Positions 37,535-45,428 of a DNA stretch of 64,000 bases are shown here, piece by piece; positions within the stretch are counted from its first letter, which is position 1, and every line of letters begins with the position of its first letter. Position numbers and translations under genes: made by a program. The notes beneath the pieces were generated by a model. It did not search any database. It was not told the DNA's origin and saw only the letters and a program-made list of their open reading frames with translations. This DNA comes from ZC4RG29 sp036273935. GTDB taxonomy: Bacteria; Bacteroidota; Bacteroidia; Cytophagales; Cyclobacteriaceae. The stretch spans positions 9,518-73,517 of the forward strand of contig DASUGQ010000118.1 in the NCBI GenBank assembly GCA_036273935.1, written 5' to 3'.

Positions 37535-38203
37535 ATGATGAAAACACCAACAACAGTCGCAATTATAGGAGCTACAGGACGCATGGGTGCAGCTATTGCA
37601 AAAGGTCTTTCTAAAAATGGCCGTTATCGCCTGCTCCTCATGTCTCAGGAACAAGACGAACTCATTGATTTGAAAGTTCAGCTGGAGAAAACCAATTCCG
37701 ATGCGGAAGTATATGCATTAAGCTGTGCAAAGGAAGCATCCTGGGAAGCCGACATCATCATTGTGGCTACTCCTTCCGAAGAGGATATGATAGTGGCCGA
37801 TAAAATACGGGAAGTAGCAACCGGAAAAATTGTAATCAGTATTTCCAATCCGCTGAACAATGCCTACACTTATTCAGTCCGCTCACCGGATACCAGCGCT
37901 GCAGAAGAATTGCAAAAACTCCTGCCACATTCCAAGGTAGTGAAGACGTTCAATACAATTTCCGCGGCAGACTTTAGCGCTCCACCTATTGATGGAAAAA
38001 CAGCCGATGTGTTCATCACCGGTAACAACGGTAAGGCCGTTGAGGTGGTTTCGGAAGTGGTGAAAGCGGTGGATTTCAATCCGATCATCGTAGGAGATTT
38101 GGCCGTGAGCAGAACACTCGAGCGAATGCATTTGCCCCTGATTCAACTCACGATGAAATACAATTACAATTGGCTTGCGGGTTGGAGGATCCCCCACAAA
38201 TGA
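37535..38203 (+). CDS. NADPH-dependent F420 reductase-like oxidoreductase
   Basis: I start at ATG 37535/37538 because the promoter elements lie inside the longer upstream frame and the Rossmann motif follows at once: TVAIIGATGRMGAAIAKGL. The rest (ADIIIVATPSEEDMIVADKI, VISISNPLN, SKVVKTFNTISAADF) matches the F420-dependent NADP oxidoreductase/STEAP-like family, about 222 residues. Members transfer hydride between NADPH and a flavin-type cofactor. The conserved FNR-type promoter upstream ties it to redox control. Confidence 0.85.
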   Translation: MMKTPTTVAIIGATGRMGAAIAKGLSKNGRYRLLLMSQEQDELIDLKVQLEKTNSDAEVYALSCAKEASWEADIIIVATPSEEDMIVADKIREVATGKIVISISNPLNNAYTYSVRSPDTSAAEELQKLLPHSKVVKTFNTISAADFSAPPIDGKTADVFITGNNGKAVEVVSEVVKAVDFNPIIVGDLAVSRTLERMHLPLIQLTMKYNYNWLAGWRIPHK

Positions 38204-38218
38204 ATCTGTCAAAATAAA

Positions 38219-38449
38219 ATGAGAATTATGAAAACATCAAGTAAATCTTATCTCGCGTTGATCGTACTAATCGTCATGTGCATTTTAATGATTGTTAAAC
38301 TTTCAAAAGATGCCCGTTCAACGCAGCAGCAAGAAGACTTGTGCGAAGTCGAAACACTTGATCTCGATCAAACGCTTTCTTATTTCACATCAATGCAAGT
38401 GGAGGCAGGCTCATCTACCTTTGAGCTATCAAACAAACAGAGACTTTAA
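38219..38449 (+). CDS. Possible small membrane protein; its 3' end overlaps a promoter
   Basis: The frame encodes 76 residues with one hydrophobic segment (SYLALIVLIVMCILMIVKL) and a charged tail. The start is reasonable, but codons 45-70 coincide with the FNR box and -7 element of the next gene, so part of the frame reflects promoter sequence. Similar residues in a frame upstream of 37535 come from the duplicated promoter, not from a protein family. The N-terminal half could be a genuine small protein. Confidence 0.4.
   Translation: MRIMKTSSKSYLALIVLIVMCILMIVKLSKDARSTQQQEDLCEVETLDLDQTLSYFTSMQVEAGSSTFELSNKQRL
38358..38423 (+). promoter_or_regulatory. FNR-type box and -7 element before the YceI gene
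   Basis: TTGATCTCGATCAA at 38358-38371 and TACCTTTG at 38416-38423 repeat the architecture of 37451-37516 exactly: 58 bp from start of dyad to start of -7. The run CTTTCTTATTTCAnATCAAT between them is shared by both promoters. The YceI start codon lies 48 bp downstream. Confidence 0.75.
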
Positions 38450-38470
38450 AATTTTATAAACAAGAGAACT

Positions 38471-39016
38471 ATGAAAACAGCAACCGAATCAATCACAACC
38501 AAATGGACGTTAGATCCTACGCACAGTGAACTGGTGTTCAAAGTAAAGCACCTGATGATCACCAATGTAAAGGGAGAGTTCAGAAAATTCTCGGCCGAAA
38601 TCGACGGTGATGATTTTACCAAGTCACCGATTAGCGTAACCATCGACGCCGCTTCAATCTTCACCAATGAAGATCAACGTGATGGTCACTTAAAGAGCGC
38701 CGACTTCTTTGATGTGGAGAATTATCCCACACTTACTTTTAAGAGTACTTCACTCAAACAAGTGGATGACGACGACTACATGCTGAAGGGTATTTTAACG
38801 ATCCGGGACGTGAGCAAAGAAATAGAGCTCGACGTGGAGTTTGGTGGTGTGAACAAGGATCCATGGGGAAATGAAAAGGCCGGATTCTCCGTCAAAGGAA
38901 AAATAAACAGGAAAGACTTTGGCCTGAATTGGAACGCGGCGCTTGAAACGGGTGGGGTACTGGTTAGTGAAGAAGTTAAGATCAGTGCAGAGGTGCAGTT
39001 TGTTAAACGGGCTTAA
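38471..39016 (+). CDS. YceI-family lipid-binding protein
   Basis: This 181-residue protein has the YceI lipocalin-like fold: TKWTLDPTHSELVFKVKHLM, SADFFDVENYPTLTFKSTS, DVSKEIELDVEFGG and the closing KINRKDFGLNWNAALETGGV. YceI proteins bind long polyisoprenoid or amide lipids. No signal peptide is present, so this one is probably cytoplasmic. It is followed by an SDR gene 39 bp downstream and shares the FNR-type promoter. Confidence 0.95.
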   Translation: MKTATESITTKWTLDPTHSELVFKVKHLMITNVKGEFRKFSAEIDGDDFTKSPISVTIDAASIFTNEDQRDGHLKSADFFDVENYPTLTFKSTSLKQVDDDDYMLKGILTIRDVSKEIELDVEFGGVNKDPWGNEKAGFSVKGKINRKDFGLNWNAALETGGVLVSEEVKISAEVQFVKRA

Positions 39017-39055
39017 TTGAGAACTGAGTTAAATAATAAACAAAAAACCAAAATA

Positions 39056-39805
39056 ATGAAAACATTGGAAAACAAAGTGGCTATTATTACCGGAGCGGGC
39101 TCTGGGATTGGTCGCGCAACCGCCCTCCTTTTTGCAAGGGAAGGCGCTAAAGTTATTGTGTCCGACATCAACAAGGATAACGGCACGGCAGTAGTAAATG
39201 AAATTGAGAAAGCAGGGGGGAAGGCACACTTCATCCAGGCAGACTCCTCCAAAGCGGAAGACCATAAGGTGCTCGTTGAGCGGACCTTGAAACAATATGG
39301 TCCGATGGATATTGCTGTAAACAATGCCGGTATTGCAGGACCGCTTGGTCCTACAGGAGAATACCCGATAGATGGATGGCAAAAAGTTATCGACATCAAC
39401 TTATCAGGCGTGTTTTACGGACTCCGCTATCAGATTCCGGCCATGCTTGCAAAGGGAGGAACCATCGTTAATATTGCCTCGATCCTCGGACAGGCTGGTA
39501 CAAAGGGATCACCCGCCTACGTTGCAGCAAAGCACGGAGTAGTGGGCTTAACTAAAGCTGCTGCACTAGAGTATGCTGACAAAAATATTCGGGTGAATGC
39601 TGTCGGGCCTGGGTACATTAAAACACCATTAGTGATAAACGCACTTGACAAACCCACACTCGATGCACTGGTTGGTCTACATCCCATCGGAAGACTGGGT
39701 GAGCCAGAAGAGATCGCAGAACTCATCTTGTGGTTGGCTTCGTCAAAGTCATCCTTTGCTACTGGTGGATATTACGCATTGGATGGCGGATATCTCGCTC
39801 AGTAG
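39056..39805 (+). CDS. Short-chain dehydrogenase/reductase
   Basis: From ATG 39056 the protein has 249 residues. Motifs of a classical SDR are complete: TGAGSGIGRA (NAD(P) binding), NNAG, the catalytic Ser region VNIASILG, YVAAK (Tyr/Lys) and a C-terminal ATGGYYALDGGY. The upstream in-frame codons to 39017 are non-conserved. An Asp after the second strand (VIVSDIN) favours NAD over NADP. It is likely cotranscribed with yceI. Confidence 0.95.
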   Translation: MKTLENKVAIITGAGSGIGRATALLFAREGAKVIVSDINKDNGTAVVNEIEKAGGKAHFIQADSSKAEDHKVLVERTLKQYGPMDIAVNNAGIAGPLGPTGEYPIDGWQKVIDINLSGVFYGLRYQIPAMLAKGGTIVNIASILGQAGTKGSPAYVAAKHGVVGLTKAAALEYADKNIRVNAVGPGYIKTPLVINALDKPTLDALVGLHPIGRLGEPEEIAELILWLASSKSSFATGGYYALDGGYLAQ

Positions 39806-39820
39806 AATATATCAGTCTAT

Positions 39821-39847
39821 AATTACCCTGGAAAATCCGGGGTAATT
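39821..39847. terminator. Stem-loop after the SDR gene, possible terminator
   Basis: AATTACCCTGG and CCGGGGTAATT form an 11-bp stem (one G-T pair) around an AAAAT loop. It lies 16 bp after the SDR stop codon and before the VOC gene. No U-tract follows, so it may be a bidirectional or processing hairpin rather than a classical terminator. Confidence 0.5.
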
Positions 39848-39913
39848 GCCGCTAATCATCATCAAGCATTTGTTTCGTTTACGTAAGATAAATAATTGTA
39901 AATCCTGCACGAT

Positions 39914-40405
39914 ATGGGAAACTCGTATAAAATTCCAGCACAAACGCGTATCGGTCATGTTCATTTGAAGGTGGCTGATTTAAACCAGTCGTTAACATTT
40001 TATCGCGATTTGCTCGGCTTCGAATTAATGACCACCTATGGCGATCAGGCTGCTTTCATTTCTGCCGGCGGGTACCATCATCATATTGGTCTGAACACCT
40101 GGCACAGTGAAGGTGCACCGCCTGCTTCACGCGAAGGTGTTGGGTTGTATCACACCGCTATCTTGTACCCGACACGGAAAGACCTCGCCGTAATTCTCGA
40201 TCGGTTAAGAAAAAATCGTTACCCGCTCACCGGTGCCTCGGATCATGGCGTTTCAGAAGCTTTGTATCTGGATGACCCCGATGGTAATGGAGTTGAATTG
40301 TACTACGACAGACCAAAGGAACATTGGCCAAGACGTTCAGACGGTTCCATTGATATGTATACGCGACCGCTGAACCTTGATGATCTATTGAAAGAACTGA
40401 ATTAA
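39914..40405 (+). CDS. VOC-superfamily (glyoxalase/catechol dioxygenase-like) protein
   Basis: This 163-residue protein has two beta-alpha-beta-beta-beta modules. The first reads IGHVHLKVADLNQSLTFYRD; the second contains YHTAILYPT and DHGVSEALYLDDPDGNGVEL. His in IGHVH, His in GLYHTAIL and Glu in GVELYYD are the usual metal ligands of extradiol dioxygenase-like members. The substrate is unknown; quinone or catechol detoxification would fit the redox neighbourhood. Confidence 0.9.
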   Translation: MGNSYKIPAQTRIGHVHLKVADLNQSLTFYRDLLGFELMTTYGDQAAFISAGGYHHHIGLNTWHSEGAPPASREGVGLYHTAILYPTRKDLAVILDRLRKNRYPLTGASDHGVSEALYLDDPDGNGVELYYDRPKEHWPRRSDGSIDMYTRPLNLDDLLKELN

Positions 40406-40412
40406 AATTATG

Positions 40413-40972
40413 ATGCCTGACATGCAATAATCTCTGCTAGCATTCGGCTTAAACGAAACAGCCATCGCGTCGCTATTTATCTTAAAACGTTCTTAGAAGA
40501 GAGAAATCTGGCGGCCGCTACGATACTGGATCTAGAGGACTATAATTTCCCGCTATTCAACGAACGTCTGCGGCTTCAAACTTCACCGGCGCCCGAAGTG
40601 CTTGCCTTTGCCGATCAGATAAGATCTGCCGAGGGTGTGATTATCGTAACACCTGAATACAATGGCGGTTATCCGGTTAGTTTGAAAAATGTTATTGACT
40701 TACTTTATGATGAGTGGAAGCGGACACCGGTAGCCTTGGCAACCGTTTCGGCAGGAAGTTTCGATGGAATGAATGTAATAACATCTTTGCAATACACGCT
40801 TTGGAAGATGCAGGCATGGACAGTCCCTGCGTTATATCCGGTTCCAAAAATTAATGAGGCCTTTACAGAAAGGGGCGAACCCAGGGACAAAGTCAGTACG
40901 GAAAAACGAACCGCTCGATTCATTGATGAATTGCTCTGGTGCATTGAAGCGAAGAGCCGAATGAACCGGTGA
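40413..40972 (+). pseudogene. NADPH-dependent FMN reductase, start codon out of frame by 1 bp
   Basis: The coding frame runs IISASIRLKRNSHRVAIYLK, TILDLEDYNFPLFNERL, EGVIIVTPEYNGGYPVSLKN and TVSAGSFDGMN, all typical of flavodoxin-like FMN reductases. In this frame a TGA precedes IISAS and no ATG is present; the first internal start is GTG 40598. ATG 40413 is in another frame and reaches it if one A is restored near 40425-40429 (giving MQIISASIR). So the gene has lost one base, or the sequence has an indel error. The end at 40972 is normal. Confidence 0.8.
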
Positions 40973-41042
40973 AGGTATAACTAAACACTTGCCACACCAT
41001 CAGTAGTTCCAAGAGCCGGTACACTCAGAAAAAAAAGCATTC

Positions 41043-41068
41043 ACAGTGGTGAATCAATTCACCGCTGT
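41043..41068. promoter_or_regulatory. 26-bp inverted repeat before the copper ATPase, likely operator
   Basis: The arms ACAG-T-GGTGAAT and ATTCACC-G-CTGT are separated by CA and match except at one position. The site is 20 bp before the ATPase start codon, where a repressor or metal regulator would act on the promoter. I do not recognise the regulator family from the site. No regulator gene is adjacent. Confidence 0.6.
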
Positions 41069-41087
41069 CATATTAAATTCATTTATC

Positions 41088-43112
41088 ATGGAACACGAAC
41101 ATCTTCAAGCACACCAGCACAGTGAACATTCCCATGCTGCCAATGACCGTAGTGGTCACGAGGGTCATGACAAACATGCAGGGCACTCCACGGCTGACTT
41201 TCTGAAACGGTTTGTGGTCTCCACAATTTTTTCGATCCCCGTTGTGGCGTTATCGCCCATGATTCAGCAATGGTTTGGATTTGAGTGGGCATTTACCGGA
41301 GACGACCTGGTGCTATTTGCACTCTCAACGTTTATCTTTCTCTATGGTGGGTATCCTTTTTTGAAGGGATTGTACGATGAAGTGAAACACCACGCCATTG
41401 GCATGATGACACTGATTGGAGTGGCCATTATTGTTGCCTGGGCATATAGCGTAGCCGTTACATTTGGCCTGGAGGGAATGGATTTCTATTGGGAGATGGC
41501 CACGTTGATCGACATAATGCTGATTGGCCACTATTTCGAGATGAGGTCGGTGACAGGCGCATCGCGTTCATTGGAATTATTGGTGAAAATGATGCCGTCA
41601 ACAGCACATCACATCATGGATGATCACATTCATGACATGCCGGTGGAGCATTTGAAAATAGGACACAAGGTGTTGGTGAAACCCGGTGAAAAGATTCCGG
41701 TTGACGGCATTGTGTCGGATGGAGAAAGTTATCTCGATGAAAGCATGCTCACCGGGGAGAGTAAGCCGGTTAAAAAGGAAAGAGGCAGCAGGGTTATTGG
41801 TGGTTCCATTAACGGCAATGGTTCGTTGACCATCGAAGTGGCAAGCACAGGCAAAGATAGCTACTTGAATAAAGTTGTGACGCTGGTAGAAGAGGCGCAG
41901 AAGGTAAAATCCAAAACGCAAAATTTTGCTGACCGTGCAGCAAAGGTGTTGACATTTGTTGCGCTGGGCGGTGGTATTATGACCCTGGTTGTATGGTTGA
42001 TGCTGGGATTCCCTTTTGTCTTTGCTTTGGAGCGGATGGTCACGGTCATGGTCATTTCGTGCCCGCATGCCTTGGGACTGGCTGTGCCCCTGGTGGTCGC
42101 TATCTCTACCGGTATCTCCGCCCAAAAAGGTTTGCTGATACGCAACAGAACTGCATTTGAAAACGCCCGGCTGATTACCACTATCATTTTTGATAAGACG
42201 GGAACGCTAACGAAAGGAACTCATGAATTGCAGGAAGTAGTAGTTTTAAATAAGCACTTTGATGAGAAGGAATTGGTACGATTGGCGTCCGGTATTGAAC
42301 AGCATTCTGAACATTACATAGCCGCGGGCTTGATCAGAAAGGCTTATGCGATGGGAGTTATCATCCCGAAATCTGAACGGTTTACCTATCTCCCGGGAAA
42401 AGGGTTGGAGGGTATGGTGGAAGGCAAGGAAATAAAAGTAGTGGGCCCCAATTATCTGAAGGAGAACAATATTCCTGGGATCACAGCTGTGGAGGAGTTC
42501 GCTATGACAATTGTGTATGTATTGATTGATAAGGAGATTGCAGGATACTTCTCTTTCTCCGATCAAATTCGTAAAGAATCATTTCACGCTATTGAGACAT
42601 TGAAAAATGCGGGAATTAAAAACTTGTTGCTCACCGGCGACAACGAGCGTGTCGCTAAGAAGGTAAGTGAGGAATTAAGAATGGATGGTTACATCGCCAA
42701 CGTGTTACCACACGAAAAACTGCAAAAGGTAAAGGAGCTCAAAGAAAAAGGTGAGTTTGTTGCCATGGCAGGCGATGGCGTTAACGATGCACCGGCATTG
42801 GCACAAGCCGATGTGGGCTTAGCTGTTGGCTCAGGAACAGACGTGGCTGCCGAGACAGCGGACGTGGTACTGGTAAACTCAAATCCGAATGATATAGCCA
42901 GCCTGATCCTATTTGGTCGAGCCACTTACAATAAAATGATGCAAAACCTTTGGTGGGCTGCAGGGTATAACATACTGGCCATACCGTTAGCGGCAGGCAT
43001 ATTATACAAGTGGGAGGTCATGCTCAGTCCGGCCATTGGTGCCGTATTGATGAGTATTAGTACCATTGTAGTAGCTATTAACGCGCAGCTTCTGAAAAGA
43101 CATTTGAAATAA
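41088..43112 (+). CDS. CopB-type heavy-metal P-type ATPase
   Basis: ATG 41088 opens a His-rich N-terminus (MEHEHLQAHQHSEHSHAAND). The 674 residues contain the CPH metal motif (VISCPHALGLAVPL), the actuator loop (DESMLTGESKPV), the phosphorylation site DKTGTLT and the hinge GDGVNDAPALAQA. CPH plus a His-rich tail marks the P1B-3/CopB group, which exports copper or silver. The usual SEHP loop reads SEHYIA here. No Cys-type metal-binding domain is present. A palindrome lies just upstream. Confidence 0.95.
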   Translation: MEHEHLQAHQHSEHSHAANDRSGHEGHDKHAGHSTADFLKRFVVSTIFSIPVVALSPMIQQWFGFEWAFTGDDLVLFALSTFIFLYGGYPFLKGLYDEVKHHAIGMMTLIGVAIIVAWAYSVAVTFGLEGMDFYWEMATLIDIMLIGHYFEMRSVTGASRSLELLVKMMPSTAHHIMDDHIHDMPVEHLKIGHKVLVKPGEKIPVDGIVSDGESYLDESMLTGESKPVKKERGSRVIGGSINGNGSLTIEVASTGKDSYLNKVVTLVEEAQKVKSKTQNFADRAAKVLTFVALGGGIMTLVVWLMLGFPFVFALERMVTVMVISCPHALGLAVPLVVAISTGISAQKGLLIRNRTAFENARLITTIIFDKTGTLTKGTHELQEVVVLNKHFDEKELVRLASGIEQHSEHYIAAGLIRKAYAMGVIIPKSERFTYLPGKGLEGMVEGKEIKVVGPNYLKENNIPGITAVEEFAMTIVYVLIDKEIAGYFSFSDQIRKESFHAIETLKNAGIKNLLLTGDNERVAKKVSEELRMDGYIANVLPHEKLQKVKELKEKGEFVAMAGDGVNDAPALAQADVGLAVGSGTDVAAETADVVLVNSNPNDIASLILFGRATYNKMMQNLWWAAGYNILAIPLAAGILYKWEVMLSPAIGAVLMSISTIVVAINAQLLKRHLK

Positions 43113-43134
43113 CATTGATTTGAATAAACGTAAC

Positions 43135-43718
43135 ATGAAAAGAACTATCGAATTTCTTGGCAACTGTCAATCTCAGTTTATTAATCTGACACGAATTGCA
43201 ATTTGTCTGGTGATGGTCTGGATTGGAGGTCTCAAAGCATTTAAATACGAGGCAGACGGAATAGTTCCTTTTGTCGCCAATAGTCCTTTCATGAGTTTCT
43301 TCTACAGCCAGAAGGCGCCAGAATACATGAAGTATAAAAATCCCGAAGGCATGACCGTGCAGAAAAACATTGACTGGCATAAGGAGAATGGCACCTACAC
43401 TTTCTCGTATGGATTGGGTGCTGTTATTATTGTGATTGGAATATCCACCCTGTTAGGAATTTGGTTTGATAAAATTGGATTGATCGGAGGCCTCTTAACC
43501 TTTGGCATGTCCTGGTTACACTTACCTTTTTAATAACCACGCCGGAAGTTTACGTCCCTAATCTCGGTGGCGATTTCCCAACTCCACAGTATGGTTTTCC
43601 CTATCTGTCGGGGGTGGGGAGATTAGTGGTCAAAGATGTCATTATGATGGGAGCCGGTTTGGTTTGTGCTTCTGATAGCGCAAAACAATGGCAACAGAAT
43701 TCAGTAATAAAAAGTTAA
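43135..43718 (+). pseudogene. DUF417 (YkgB-like) membrane protein, split by a 1-bp deletion
   Basis: The first 125 residues (ICLVMVWIGGLKAFKYEADG, IVPFVANSPFMSFFY, WHKENGTYTFSYGLGAVIIV) are a good DUF417 match, but the chain ends prematurely in FGMSWLHLPF. Restoring one C in the run at 43511-43512 gives FGMSLVTLTFLITTPEVYVP, then YGFPYLSGVGRLVVKDVIMM, the normal ending, with a stop at 43716-43718. That stop overlaps the next start (TAATG), which supports the restored frame as the ancestral one. The family may handle reactive chlorine or sugar stress. Confidence 0.85.
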
Positions 43719-43723
43719 TGATT

Positions 43724-44119
43724 ATGGCAAAGATATCATCAAGTATAAAGAGTGATCGCTACAAGGTTGAGATCACATCACCAACAGGAAATTTGGTCAT
43801 CGCCGATGAGCCGGTGGCACAAGGAGGAAAGGATTTGGGTTTTTCACCAAAAGAACTTTTGGCTTCAGCCCTGGCAGCATGCACAAGCGCAACTGTAATG
43901 ATGTATGCAGATCGTAACAAAATCGATCTTCAGGAAGTTAAGATGGAGGTTGACCTGGAAGGTGTGAATACGTCGAACAAAACGATAATCAACCGTAAAA
44001 TACAATTCATCGGGAACCTGGACGAGGTTCAGCGCACAAAATTGCTGAAGGTGGCAAATGCATGCCCGGTGCATAAAATTCTGACGAACACAGTCGAGAT
44101 CAATACTGCAATCATGTAA
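43724..44119 (+). CDS. OsmC/Ohr-family protein
   Basis: This protein of about 131 residues has the OsmC core LGFSPKELLASALAACTSAT with the first redox Cys, and a second Cys in NACPVHKIL. These two Cys are the peroxidatic and resolving residues of organic hydroperoxide reductases. ATG 43718 overlaps the DUF417 stop and ATG 43724 follows; the longer frame from 43688 lies inside DUF417. It is probably a cytoplasmic peroxide-detoxifying or thiol protein. Confidence 0.9.
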   Translation: MAKISSSIKSDRYKVEITSPTGNLVIADEPVAQGGKDLGFSPKELLASALAACTSATVMMYADRNKIDLQEVKMEVDLEGVNTSNKTIINRKIQFIGNLDEVQRTKLLKVANACPVHKILTNTVEINTAIM

Positions 44120-44306
44120 AATGGAGGAGCTGCAATTGAGGTTACATTAAAAACTGTTTCATCGCCGTGCCAAAGGTAGCCTGTCACGGAACCATATTGT
44201 GCATCGTAAAAAGAACAAGCATTCGATGACGAGTTTGTATGAGAGCTTAATGATATCCTTTTGTCAGATGTCATTGGTCTGCCTAACGTTCCAACCTTTT
44301 TTCTTC

Positions 44307-44594
44307 TCAGGCTTCCTTTTCGGGCTCGTGCCCATTTCCGCAGGTTGGACATCCTTCAATTGTTCCCTCTCTGAGTTGTATCCCGTCAATGTGTTCGATC
44401 ATAAAGTCCTGAATAACCAAGTACCTGGCCTTGCGATTGTTTACATCAATCTGCTTGTCTCGAAATAGTGTTCTGATTTGATGATCATATTCCTGGTGCC
44501 CCCAGCAAACCGGACAGATTCCCTCCGGAGTTGACTTTTTGGTCTTTTCTTCCGGCTGTCTAAAGAAGTTGACTAATTGGTCAATAATATCCAT
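44307..44594 (-). CDS. Small conserved zinc-ribbon-like protein
   Basis: The 95-residue protein (MDIIDQLVNFFRQPEEKTKK) has two Cys pairs, CPVC in GICPVCWGHQEYD and CPTC in IEGCPTCGNGH, plus KQIDVNNRKARYLVIQDFM between them. I recall this as a conserved uncharacterised Bacteroidota family. Zinc binding is likely. It is the last gene of a minus-strand cluster with two cupins. Confidence 0.75.
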   Translation of the reverse strand: MDIIDQLVNFFRQPEEKTKKSTPEGICPVCWGHQEYDHQIRTLFRDKQIDVNNRKARYLVIQDFMIEHIDGIQLREGTIEGCPTCGNGHEPEKEA

Positions 44595-44611
44595 TGCTAA
44601 GAATCTAGATT

Positions 44612-44971
44612 CTAAGGTCGTGAAATTGTGCTATGTAATTCGTTAGTTGTTTCCTTGATTGCGCCAATGAGCATCAGTCCTTCATTGTTCGTTTTGTTGC
44701 GTATCGCGTGTAAAGTATTACAGGGAAAAATATAAAAATCACCGGCCTTACCGGTGTAAACGTCGCCACCTATCGTAAACTCAAGGCACCCCTCAACTAC
44801 GTAGGCATACTCTGTTTTATCGGGATGCCTATGCTGTGGATAGTCTGCACCAGGATCGACACGTATCAGTTTAACAGTGCCATTGTTTAAATCGATCAGC
44901 GGCTTTCCATGAAAGCCCCTCACTTTTCCCTCAACCCATTTTATAGAACCGATATCAAGCTTACTGTCCAT
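44612..44971 (-). CDS. Cupin-domain protein
   Basis: This 119-residue single-domain cupin carries motif 1 as DYPQHRHPDKTEYAYVVEG and motif 2 as GDFYIFPCNTLHAIRN, with the expected His/Glu metal ligands. The substrate is not identifiable. It lies 8 bp after the other cupin gene, so both are cotranscribed. Small cupins next to flavin reductases often act as dioxygenases or quercetinase-like proteins, which is only a suggestion here. Confidence 0.85.
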   Translation of the reverse strand: MDSKLDIGSIKWVEGKVRGFHGKPLIDLNNGTVKLIRVDPGADYPQHRHPDKTEYAYVVEGCLEFTIGGDVYTGKAGDFYIFPCNTLHAIRNKTNNEGLMLIGAIKETTNELHSTISRP

Positions 44972-44979
44972 CGCTTCAC

Positions 44980-45285
44980 CTATTGTTCGAATATGATGGA
45001 AGATTCAACATTCATAATGGCAAGTGCCTGAAAGCTATTCTTCGCGGTTAGGCTGTGGATGGTCCCGGCAGGGATAACAATAGCGTCGCCCTGAGTTAGA
45101 TTTAGTTCCTCACCATTTATGCATAATACTGCTGATCCACGCTGAACGACAACTACAACTTCTTGGGTGCTGTGATGTTCAGGCATGTGGATGCCCGGTT
45201 CACCGGTCACTCTTAAGACTTTGAGCGATCTTCCCTCCCGGTGTGTCTCAAGTTGAGGTTTCTTCATTGTTTCCATTTCATTCAC
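44980..45285 (-). CDS. Small cupin-domain protein
   Basis: The 101-residue cupin has motif 1 MPEHHSTQEVVVVVQRG and motif 2 GDAIVIPAGTIHSLTA. Several Met codons at the start (positions 1, 4 and 7) leave the exact N-terminus open. It is first in the cupin pair and follows a promoter-like region at 45356-45396. Confidence 0.85.
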   Translation of the reverse strand: MNEMETMKKPQLETHREGRSLKVLRVTGEPGIHMPEHHSTQEVVVVVQRGSAVLCINGEELNLTQGDAIVIPAGTIHSLTAKNSFQALAIMNVESSIIFEQ

Positions 45286-45355
45286 ACTTTAAGTTCAAAC
45301 AGAAAATTCATTCTCACCAAATCCTGAGTTAAAAAGGAGATTTGTTTTACCTATG

Positions 45356-45396
45356 CAAATATAACGATGAGCGGTTAATAAAGGATATTTTTATCC
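45356..45396 (-). promoter_or_regulatory. Promoter and dyad upstream of the cupin operon
   Basis: On the minus strand TATATTTG (45363-45356) matches TAnnTTTG and lies 70 bp before the cupin start. GGATA-TTTT-TATCC at 45383-45396 is a perfect 5+4+5 dyad centred about 26 bp upstream of the -7 element. The layout resembles a Crp/Fnr-type site but the half-site differs from TTGAT. Confidence 0.5.
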
Positions 45397-45428
45397 GATA
45401 ATATTCAGGTTATTTTGGTTCTGTGGTT

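Noticed and set aside
37408..37614. Plus-strand frame whose LDLHQVLSYFISM resembles LDLDQTLSYFTSM in the frame at 38219
   Set aside because: The similarity is explained by the duplicated FNR-type promoter, which happens to be open in that frame; the downstream part overlaps the F420-reductase-like gene in another frame.
44157..44172. TGGCACG on the minus strand as a sigma-54 promoter
   Set aside because: The -12 part reads TGAAA and no minus-strand gene lies downstream; the sequence runs into the OsmC gene.
44029..44352. 107-codon minus-strand frame between OsmC and the zinc-ribbon gene
   Set aside because: It overlaps two well-supported genes on the other frames and shows no motif.
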